Assembly (NCBI RefSeq): GCF_018617855.1
Contig: NZ_JACSKY010000008.1
Coordinates: 1-64,000 of the forward strand
Length of the DNA stretch: 64,000 bases
DNA from: Exiguobacterium qingdaonense
GTDB lineage: Bacteria > Bacillota > Bacilli > Exiguobacteriales > Exiguobacteriaceae
Direction: 5' to 3'
This document shows positions 43,116-50,394 of this stretch, in pieces. Numbering within the stretch: the stretch's first letter is position 1; every line of letters starts with the position of its first letter. Both the position numbers and the translations under genes were made by a program. Below the pieces are notes generated by a model. The model had not been told where the DNA came from. It saw only the letters and a program-made list of their open reading frames with translations, and did no database searches.

Positions 43116-45152
43116 ATGAAAAAAATCACACTTTACTTATTGACCGTATTCTTCGTTTTCTCGACGGTTTCAGTACAAGCTGCAACAGAGATTCGCTCCC
43201 CGTTGCCCATCGATTCGGCAAGCGATGCCGGAGATCGATTATTGACGACCGGGGATGATGTGTTGCCTGGCGAGACGTCTTCTCGAACATACACATATAC
43301 CATGCTTGGAGACGAGGAAGCGGATTCCTCAAAATACGTGTCCGTCGACTGGGCCCACTCTGAGCTGTTAATCCCCCCGTCGGCGCTCACCATCGACATC
43401 GATGGTGAACCACTTAAATCAATCGCATTATCCAAGGAGTCCTCGCAAGGTAACGTACGTGTACCACTTCAAGACGAGCACTTGACGAAAGGGACACATG
43501 AAGTCACCGTGCGCTTCACGGGCGTGATTGAAGGGCGCATGTGTGATACCGGAAACACATCGGGAAGTTGGCTGACGGTCCTTCCATCAAGCTTTCTTTC
43601 AATCGGAAGCAAAGTCGAACTCGCCTTAAACGATTACCCGAATCCCTTTATTCAAACGACCAACCAGAAGTTGACAATCGTACTCCCGGACTCACCGGAC
43701 ACGATGTCTTTAGAAGCGGGACTTCTTCTGTTCCGACAGCTACAAGGGGACGCAGCCAACCCAAATAACGTATCGCTTCAATATGAAGGACAATTGAAAA
43801 CATTGGATGGACGGTACGTGTTCGTCGGTCAGACGGATTCGTTCACCGGTCCCGTCCAAACGTTAATTGAGGAACTAGAGACCCTCCCTGAAGGTGAGGA
43901 TGTCTTGTTTGAGCAAGCTCGAATCGTCAGCGACGATACGGCCGTCGATGCGATGTTCGTCCTCGCAGAAGACGCGGCTTCCTTCGAAGGGACGGTGGAC
44001 CATCTTCTCATCACGACGCAGCGGCAACAGCTGAACGGAAGTCAACTCGCCCTATCAAGTGCACCTTCCGTTCAAAAAAGTGGTGACACGATTGATTTAC
44101 GTACACTCGGAGCCTCTGACTTCATGTTGAGCGGGACCCAAGCTGTCAGTCAAAACTATTTCTATCCGTTGCCCGTCATCGATCGGCAGTCTACCGTCGA
44201 GATGGATGTCCGTTTCAAGACATCGGCGTACGTAACGTCTGAAGAGAACAATGACGCGTCTCCGGAATTGATTGCATGGGTGAACGGCACCCCGCACTCC
44301 ATCCCGCTCTCGCCTTTAGAGGACGATCAAGAATGGCAACAACATACGATTCAAGTCGATGCATCAACACTTCAAAAAGATACGTTTTTAGATGTGTCGT
44401 TTGAAGCGAACGGTCTCCGTTCTGAAGCACCGTGTAACGATAGTGACTTAGATCGCTGGATCTTCATCTCAAGCGACAGTCAGTTGACGTTGCCACAAGG
44501 GAGTGGGCAAGCAAATAACGAAGTGTTCTCGAACATGGCCAGTTTGTTCTCGACTGACCCTGGCGTCGTGTTCGTCATCCCAGATGAGTCGAATGCTCAA
44601 ACTTTGCAAAATATGACCGGTGTGATGAGTGGCCTACCGGTCACCCCTTTGACGCAACAAGTCGAGTTCATTCGGGCTAAAGACGTGACCGAGGAGGCGG
44701 TCTCTAACCGCTCGATCATCTATATCGGAGATCCGGAGCAAAGTCCGCTCTTTAACGAGCAGAAAGAGGACTGGCTCGTCACAAAAGACAATCAAGTGGA
44801 TTTATCGCAGTATGGATTCGTTCCGGAGACGTCCTCTGAATATGCGTGGATTCAGCCCTCTCCATGGAACACAGAAAAAGCGATGATCGTCGTGTCAACG
44901 ACTGATACGATTGATTCGTCCCTCATCCAAACGCTCGCTTTTCCGAATGAGGCGTTTAGTGTCGCAGTCAAAAACCAAAACGGTGCCATCTTCACAAATA
45001 GCGCCAGCATCCAAAATGAGCAATCAGAAGGGGATGACACGTCAAACGAGTCTACCTCCATGAACTCGGCATGGTATTTCGTCGGATTCATCGTATTGAT
45101 TGCCGTCATTGGCGCAATATTGCTCTATCTACGTCGCAACAAAAAGAAATAA
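43116..45152 (+). CDS. ydaN: BcsB-like cellulose synthase subunit (YdaN-like)
   Basis: The 678-residue protein has a signal peptide (1-22, ending VQAA), a long beta-rich extracytoplasmic region with two BcsB-like carbohydrate-binding repeats (VSVDWAHSELLIPPSALTIDIDGEPLKSI and VEMDVRFKTSAYVTSEENN) and a C-terminal TM (about 650-672) followed by RRNKKK. BcsB proteins line the export path of the membrane synthase. Last gene of the operon, followed by a strong terminator. Confidence 0.85.
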   Translation: MKKITLYLLTVFFVFSTVSVQAATEIRSPLPIDSASDAGDRLLTTGDDVLPGETSSRTYTYTMLGDEEADSSKYVSVDWAHSELLIPPSALTIDIDGEPLKSIALSKESSQGNVRVPLQDEHLTKGTHEVTVRFTGVIEGRMCDTGNTSGSWLTVLPSSFLSIGSKVELALNDYPNPFIQTTNQKLTIVLPDSPDTMSLEAGLLLFRQLQGDAANPNNVSLQYEGQLKTLDGRYVFVGQTDSFTGPVQTLIEELETLPEGEDVLFEQARIVSDDTAVDAMFVLAEDAASFEGTVDHLLITTQRQQLNGSQLALSSAPSVQKSGDTIDLRTLGASDFMLSGTQAVSQNYFYPLPVIDRQSTVEMDVRFKTSAYVTSEENNDASPELIAWVNGTPHSIPLSPLEDDQEWQQHTIQVDASTLQKDTFLDVSFEANGLRSEAPCNDSDLDRWIFISSDSQLTLPQGSGQANNEVFSNMASLFSTDPGVVFVIPDESNAQTLQNMTGVMSGLPVTPLTQQVEFIRAKDVTEEAVSNRSIIYIGDPEQSPLFNEQKEDWLVTKDNQVDLSQYGFVPETSSEYAWIQPSPWNTEKAMIVVSTTDTIDSSLIQTLAFPNEAFSVAVKNQNGAIFTNSASIQNEQSEGDDTSNESTSMNSAWYFVGFIVLIAVIGAILLYLRRNKKK

Positions 45153-45234
45153 CCGACGTGTCTATGCGCTTGAAGAGCTAGATTAACTCACATCTGCTTG
45201 TCGAAGAGGGCCGGTAAAATTCAACATGACCTTG

Positions 45235-45275
45235 AACAGAGGAGCGTCATCCCGAAAAGATGGCGCTCCTCTGTT
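45235..45275 (+). terminator. Rho-independent terminator of the yda-type operon
   Basis: AACAGAGGAGCGTCATC pairs with GATGGCGCTCCTCTGTT with one mismatch, then TTCC. A 17-bp stem. Confidence 0.85.
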
Positions 45276-45328
45276 TTCCTTTCCGTGAACAATATGCACA
45301 TAGCGGGTCTGATACTGCATCAATATAA

Positions 45329-45360
45329 GTAACGGGATTGGGGTGATTCCATCCCGTTAC
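45329..45360. repeat. Isolated inverted repeat
   Basis: GTAACGGGAT pairs perfectly with ATCCCGTTAC around 12 bases. No T-run follows on either strand, so it is not a standard terminator. Role unknown. Confidence 0.6.
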
Positions 45361-45445
45361 GAACCTATACAATAGTCGGTCATACGAAAAGAGTCGGAAA
45401 TGAGCTAACGCATCCTCATGCTCCACTACTCCATCACCTCAAAAA

Positions 45446-45473
45446 AATCCATCACACTCTCGCGTGATGGATT
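45446..45473 (-). terminator. Rho-independent terminator after galM
   Basis: AATCCATCAC pairs with GTGATGGATT; on the minus strand TTTTT continues past the stem. It ends the mannoside operon. Confidence 0.85.
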
Positions 45474-45476
45474 CAT

Positions 45477-46439
45477 TCATTCTACCCCGAATCGATACAC
45501 CGTCCGCGAGTGATACAACTCACCCGGCTTCAGTTCGATCGAGGTCGCGATGTCTGGATGGTTCGGGGCGTCCGGGAACGCCTGCGCCTCGAGACAAATC
45601 GCGCTATGTTTTTGTCGGCCGTCAAGCGTCACTGGCGTCTCTTCACTGAGGAAGTTGCCCGTATAGACGACCATGACGGGTTGGTTCGTCTCGACCGTCA
45701 TCGTCCGTCCGCTCACCGGGTCATGCAATCGGGTTGGTTCGTCCTTCAAGATGAACGGATGATCAAGTCCATCGGCTTTTTTAATCGCCTCGTCTCCCGA
45801 TTCGAGCGCTTCTCGAACCGCTTTTCCGAACCGAAAATCAAACGGCGTCCCGCTCACGTCTCGCAACTCTCCTGTCGGCAGCGACTCTGCATCGAGCACC
45901 CCGACCGAATCGGCTGGTAGCGTCAGCTCATGATCGTGGATGGTCGGGCGTCCCCCGAGATTGAAGTAGTTGTGATGGTTCAGGTTGACCCATGTCAATT
46001 CGTCCGTCTCCGCTGTCATCGTGACAATCAGCTCATTATCATCTGTCAGTTCATAAATCACTTTGAAGAAGACGTTTCCCGGATACCCCTCCTCCCCGCT
46101 CGGACTCATATAGGTAAACTGAATACAACGCTCCTCAGCATCCATCTCCCAGTAACGGGCCGTGATACCTTCGTCTCCACCGTGGATATGATGAGGCGCC
46201 TCGCTTGGGGTCAAGGCGACACCATCAATCTCCGCGTTTCGAATGCGTCCGGCGATCCGCCCGACGATAGATCCGAGATAGATCGGGTTTTCTAAGTATT
46301 GAGAGACGTCCCCGTACTTTAAAATGACCGATTCGAGATTGCCGTCTCGGTCCGGGGCCGTCAGTTCCGTCATCGCACAGCCATAGTCGATGGCGGATAG
46401 TGACATGCCATTGCTATTTTGAATTGTTGCTTGTTTCAT
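45477..46439 (-). CDS. galM: Aldose 1-epimerase
   Basis: From ATG 46439 (GGTGATGGG upstream, a weak ribosome site) the protein is 320 residues. Family motifs: LGSIVGRIAGRIRNAEI, HIHGGDEGITARYWEMD (first catalytic His), VNLNHHNYFNLGG (second His) and EAQAFPDAPNHPDIATSIELKPGE (catalytic Glu). It interconverts alpha and beta anomers of free aldoses, which is useful after inverting or retaining glycosidase cleavage. It is the last gene of the ABC/GH38 operon, 65 bases after nanE, and ends in a terminator. Confidence 0.9.
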   Translation of the reverse strand: MKQATIQNSNGMSLSAIDYGCAMTELTAPDRDGNLESVILKYGDVSQYLENPIYLGSIVGRIAGRIRNAEIDGVALTPSEAPHHIHGGDEGITARYWEMDAEERCIQFTYMSPSGEEGYPGNVFFKVIYELTDDNELIVTMTAETDELTWVNLNHHNYFNLGGRPTIHDHELTLPADSVGVLDAESLPTGELRDVSGTPFDFRFGKAVREALESGDEAIKKADGLDHPFILKDEPTRLHDPVSGRTMTVETNQPVMVVYTGNFLSEETPVTLDGRQKHSAICLEAQAFPDAPNHPDIATSIELKPGELYHSRTVYRFGVE

Positions 46440-46504
46440 CCCATCACCCATTCTATGAAGTCGTTCAGTATTGATTCCCTCAATTTGAACAACTCACACT
46501 TCCG

Positions 46505-47197
46505 TTACCTCGGTGACAGGTTGTGAATCCCCTCGACAAATCGCTTCGCAATCTGTTGGGGTCTTGTGATGGCGCCACCGACGACGACCGCATACGCCCC
46601 GATTTCAAGCACTCTTCGTGCATGCTCTGGTGTGATCACATTCCCTTCCGCAATGACCGGAATCGATACGATTTGCACCATCTCCCTCAAGAACTGAAAG
46701 TCACCTTCATACACTTTCTTGCCCGCCGTCTCTGCCGTATACCCGTAGAGCGTCGGTGCGACGACATCGAAACCTAGTCGTTCAGCGCGAACCGCATCTT
46801 CGAGTCTGGCACAATCGGCCATGAAGCGTTGATTCGGATACTTCTCTTTTAACAGCGGAAACAACGTGGCAATCGTCGACCCGTCCGGACGCTCTCGATG
46901 TGTCGCATCGAGCGCAATCAAATCGACGCCTGCCGATACGAGCGCATCGACCTCATCCATCGTCGGTGTGATATATACATCGGAGCCTTCGTACTCGCGT
47001 TTGATGATTCCGATGACGGGTAAATCAACGACAGATCGAATCGCTTGAATATCTTCGATGCCGTTCGCACGAATCCCACTCGCCCCACCTTCTTTTGCAG
47101 CGATGGCCATGCGAGCCATAATGGCGGAGCCGTGGAGCGGTTCATCCGGGAGTGCCTGACAGGACACAATCAACTGGTTTCTCAATTGTTCAATCAT
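46505..47197 (-). CDS. nanE: N-acetylmannosamine-6-phosphate 2-epimerase
   Basis: From ATG 47197 (GGAGG 9 bases upstream) the protein is 230 residues, normal for NanE. The TIM-barrel motifs are IVSCQALPDEPLHG, GASGIRANG, DLPVIGIIKREYEGSDVYITPT (active-site Lys), IALDATHRERPDG and VIAEGNVITPEHA. It converts ManNAc-6-P to GlcNAc-6-P. No nanA/nanK-type sialic acid lyase or separate ManNAc kinase is present here; the fused ROK protein upstream could supply the kinase. The start overlaps the DUF4127 stop by 4 bases. Confidence 0.92.
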   Translation of the reverse strand: MIEQLRNQLIVSCQALPDEPLHGSAIMARMAIAAKEGGASGIRANGIEDIQAIRSVVDLPVIGIIKREYEGSDVYITPTMDEVDALVSAGVDLIALDATHRERPDGSTIATLFPLLKEKYPNQRFMADCARLEDAVRAERLGFDVVAPTLYGYTAETAGKKVYEGDFQFLREMVQIVSIPVIAEGNVITPEHARRVLEIGAYAVVVGGAITRPQQIAKRFVEGIHNLSPR

Positions 47198-48702
47198 CGG
47201 GTTGTTCCTCCAAACTCTAATCGACATTCAAACATGCGATTCCAAGGTGCAGATGTGTGGAATGTCCATGCTTCTTTGAATGCGTGACGAATCACGTGTC
47301 GCCCGACCTCCGTCATCAAGGAGTCACGCTCTCGCGAAATGGCTTCTGCCTGGTCATTTAAATCAAAATAGTTGGCCCCATACTCTGGTAACACCGCATC
47401 CGTCATCGCCATGCGAACCTTCGCCTGATAGACAAAATCATCAAGCAAATGATAGAGAACGTTCGCACGAATCCGCTCCCGGTCTCCGACTTTTGCAAAC
47501 ACACCTTGCGCAAGCGTCGTCCCGAGCGTGTTCCCGTTCGTATTCCAGCCTTTGTAAGAGTCTAACTTTTCGAGAAGGTTGCAGTCATCCATCCACATGA
47601 TCAGCTCTTGATCGCCACCATTGGCATAGGCACTGTCAGCGACGATGACTCGTTTCCCTTGTGCGAGCGCGTCCCCCATCTTCGTGACGAACTGACGCAT
47701 GTGACGAAAACTCGTATACGTCACGTCGCGCTTGTGCTGATCCCACGATTCCTGCATCGTTCGCCCCGGGACGTTGTAGGCGAGAACGAGGTCGGCGTCT
47801 TCCATCGTTTCCACGAGTTGTAATCCGACTGCGTCAAGGTGGGCATACATGCTTTCCACGAACGGACGATCTTCATACATCGGAATCAAGGTGGGGCCGA
47901 GCGCACTACTCCAAATCGGATATACGCGAAGTCGTGTCCCTTGCTGGTCTAAAAAGGCTCGGGCAACCATGGTGGCTCCCACTTCATCTGCTCCCGGATA
48001 CATGTGAACGTTCGTCAGCACGCGTCTTTCTTGAATTTGTCGTAACACGTTTGTCTGGTCAATCGATGTGTAGCCATACTCAGCACTGTCATCCTGTGGA
48101 ATGAACAGGCGCTCGATGACACCTTCCTCGACGAGCTGAATCATCGCTTCGTTAATCGACCGATTGAATGCACGTCTCGTCTCATAATCGATTACGTATT
48201 CTGTCGGAATCAATTCGTTCAAATATGCGAGTTCATCTCGTTCTTCTTCAATCAACCCGTCCCGTCCTTCTCTATCGTGTAACCAGGAACGGCGATAGAT
48301 GTCGGCTCCGAATCGACCGTAATAGTCAGGTTCTTCATCATCCGAGCTATACTTCGGTGTGCGCATGATCATCGTCGCGACATAAATCGGTGCCTTCGTC
48401 TCCTTTCGGAGCGTCCGCATCCACTCGATAAAAACGTCACCGTCTCCTTCCGTCATATGATGCAACCGTGAAGGCAACAACCCACCATAGCACAGCATGT
48501 CCGCGCTAAGGACGAGAGCGTCGCAATCTTTGACGCGGCGTACCCACTCTCGCATCCCCATTTTGTCGGCAGCTTGTTTTTTATATCCATACAATTGTTC
48601 GGGTGGCGTGAGCAGCTCGACTTCGTCGGTCACCCCGACAATCCGCTTCACCACGTCGACGTTGCATGGGCGTTCATCGATCGGTACATATACAATCTTC
48701 AT
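47194..48702 (-). CDS. DUF4127 family protein
   Basis: The 502-residue cytoplasmic protein starts MKIVYVPIDERPCNVDVVKRI, and continues LVLSADMLCYGGLLPSRLHHM, FIPQDDSAEYGYT, VHMYPGADEVGATMVARAF, VADSAYANGGDQELIMWM and NTNGNTLGTTLAQGVF, all hallmarks of DUF4127. The family is common in Bacillota next to sugar catabolic genes but has no known reaction; the conserved Asp/Glu/His set would allow metal or hydrolytic chemistry. In this operon it is sandwiched between the ROK-RpiR fusion and nanE, with a 4-base overlap, which suggests a role in amino-sugar breakdown. Confidence 0.88.
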   Translation of the reverse strand: MKIVYVPIDERPCNVDVVKRIVGVTDEVELLTPPEQLYGYKKQAADKMGMREWVRRVKDCDALVLSADMLCYGGLLPSRLHHMTEGDGDVFIEWMRTLRKETKAPIYVATMIMRTPKYSSDDEEPDYYGRFGADIYRRSWLHDREGRDGLIEEERDELAYLNELIPTEYVIDYETRRAFNRSINEAMIQLVEEGVIERLFIPQDDSAEYGYTSIDQTNVLRQIQERRVLTNVHMYPGADEVGATMVARAFLDQQGTRLRVYPIWSSALGPTLIPMYEDRPFVESMYAHLDAVGLQLVETMEDADLVLAYNVPGRTMQESWDQHKRDVTYTSFRHMRQFVTKMGDALAQGKRVIVADSAYANGGDQELIMWMDDCNLLEKLDSYKGWNTNGNTLGTTLAQGVFAKVGDRERIRANVLYHLLDDFVYQAKVRMAMTDAVLPEYGANYFDLNDQAEAISRERDSLMTEVGRHVIRHAFKEAWTFHTSAPWNRMFECRLEFGGTTR

Positions 48703-48711
48703 CGTCCCACC

Positions 48712-50370
48712 TCAAACCGTCTCACCACTCGGCTCTTCCGTCCGAACGGTGTGCGTGATGACATCTAATAGATAAAATAGGGCCACTTCACGAATCGACG
48801 TGACATCCGCGTTTTCCGTTGAAGCGACAGTCAATCGAACGTCTGACACGGAAAAGAGTGGTGAGTCACTCTGGGTCGACAGTCCGACGGTGACGGCACC
48901 GATTCGTTTCGCATTCGTCAACCCGTCGATGACTTCTTCACTATAACCGTCGCGACTTAGCCCGATGACGAGCGTCTCTGGACGAATCGCCCGTTTCGAT
49001 AGTTGAATCGCTTGCGCTCCTGAGAACATGTCCGTCATCACACCGAACTCTAACAACTTCATTTTGATCGCAGGTAAAAGTGGTGACCATTCATCCGTCG
49101 CGTATAAGACGACCTGATTCGTCGACCCGAGCACTTCTTTCAGTCGAAGCATCGCCTTTTGATCGTACAGTGACTCGGACTTCTTCATCATCATGAAGTA
49201 CGCTTCATTGATTTCATCAAGTCCATCGATATTCGAAGGACCGTAGTAGCGATTGCTGACAGTCGCTTCTTTAGCAAGTAAGCGCAGCTTGTTATACGAC
49301 CCGAACTCAAGTTTCTGACAAAAACGGGTGATCGTCGCTTCTGACACGTTAATTTGGCGAGACATCTCGGTGATCGTCTTGTTCGGCACCGCTTCGAGGT
49401 TTTGGATGATGAAATCGGCGACGAGCTGCTCGCGCTTCGTGAAGCGATGATGGTTTGATTCGATGATTGTCGTGATGCTCCGGAGTGGACGCATCGATTC
49501 CTGTAGCAAGAAGTGACGAAGCGCCCCGATCATGCCGGCGTTGTTCAAGTTTCGGGCAATCTCGATCGTCGTCTTCTCCAAAATGGCCGGAATGATGTCG
49601 GCAGCGAGTTGCTTCATGATGCGAGGGTACAAATACTCTTTTTGTGCCGTGATCCCGCCACCGATGATGATTTTCTCAGGGTTCATCATATACGTCACCG
49701 TAGCAATTCCTTTAGACAAATAGTAAACGAGGCGGTCAATTTCTTCGATGGCGATTGCGTTCCCTGCATGTGCCATCTCGAACACGTCTTTCCCATTCAG
49801 TCCAGACTGTTCCGTTCTCGCCTCGACACGCTCGATCAGGACACGAGTCGATGCCAATTCTTCGAACGCATATCCTTCGATTGGGATATAACCGATTTCG
49901 CCTCCGCTGAAGCTATGCCCTGTATGGAGTTTGTTGTCGAGAATGTAACTACCGCCGATCCCTGTCCCGATTGTCAGACAGAATAAGCTCTTGGCTCCCT
50001 TGCCGCTCCCAATCCATGATTCGGCTAGCCCTGCGCAGTTCACATCGTTCTCGACCTCGACCGGCAAACCAAACGTCGCCTCTAACGTTTCTTTTAAACG
50101 AGTTCCTGTATATTCTGGGATTAACTTCGAGGCATAGACGACGACCCCTTCTTTCGAATCGACTTGACCTGCCGTCGAGATGCAGATCCCTTGCACGTCG
50201 TGTCGTGTCTGCAAATCACGGATGAACCCCGTCACTTTCTCTAAAATATGAGCCCCGCCCTGATTGGCTTCGGTCATGCTTTCATGCTTTTCGATAAAAA
50301 TCGCATCTTCCGTCAACACACCGTACTTGATAAACGACCCGCCAATGTCGAGCGCTACGAATTTTCTCAT
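48712..50370 (-). CDS. Fused ROK-family sugar kinase and RpiR-type transcription regulator
   Basis: From ATG 50370 (GAAGGTGA upstream) the protein is 552 residues. Residues 1-290 form a ROK kinase: FVALDIGGSFIKYGVL, VENDVNCAGLAESWIG, LTIGTGIGGSYILDNKLHTGHSFSGGEIGYI (active-site Asp in ENDVN) and IIIGGGI. The ROK zinc motif CxCGxxGC is absent. Residues 310-552 form an RpiR/MurR regulator: a HTH (TKREQLVADFIIQNLEAVPNKTITEMSRQINVSEATITRFCQKLEF) and a SIS sugar-phosphate-binding domain (VVLYATDEWSPLLPAIKMKL...VIGLSRDGYSEEVIDGL). One protein could both phosphorylate a sugar (for example ManNAc) and sense the phosphate. The frame is unbroken, so I treat it as a true fusion. Confidence 0.88.
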   Translation of the reverse strand: MRKFVALDIGGSFIKYGVLTEDAIFIEKHESMTEANQGGAHILEKVTGFIRDLQTRHDVQGICISTAGQVDSKEGVVVYASKLIPEYTGTRLKETLEATFGLPVEVENDVNCAGLAESWIGSGKGAKSLFCLTIGTGIGGSYILDNKLHTGHSFSGGEIGYIPIEGYAFEELASTRVLIERVEARTEQSGLNGKDVFEMAHAGNAIAIEEIDRLVYYLSKGIATVTYMMNPEKIIIGGGITAQKEYLYPRIMKQLAADIIPAILEKTTIEIARNLNNAGMIGALRHFLLQESMRPLRSITTIIESNHHRFTKREQLVADFIIQNLEAVPNKTITEMSRQINVSEATITRFCQKLEFGSYNKLRLLAKEATVSNRYYGPSNIDGLDEINEAYFMMMKKSESLYDQKAMLRLKEVLGSTNQVVLYATDEWSPLLPAIKMKLLEFGVMTDMFSGAQAIQLSKRAIRPETLVIGLSRDGYSEEVIDGLTNAKRIGAVTVGLSTQSDSPLFSVSDVRLTVASTENADVTSIREVALFYLLDVITHTVRTEEPSGETV

Positions 50371-50394
50371 CTTTGTCACCTTCTTCGTTAAAGT

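Larger units (their letters stand above)
45153..45476. other. Intergenic region between convergent operons (324 bases)
   Basis: It holds terminators for both sides (45235-45275 and 45446-45473) and an unexplained hairpin at 45329-45360. No gene is supported. Confidence 0.7.

Noticed and set aside
49513-49986. 157-codon plus-strand ORF
   Set aside because: Antisense to the ROK-RpiR gene and without recognisable protein features.
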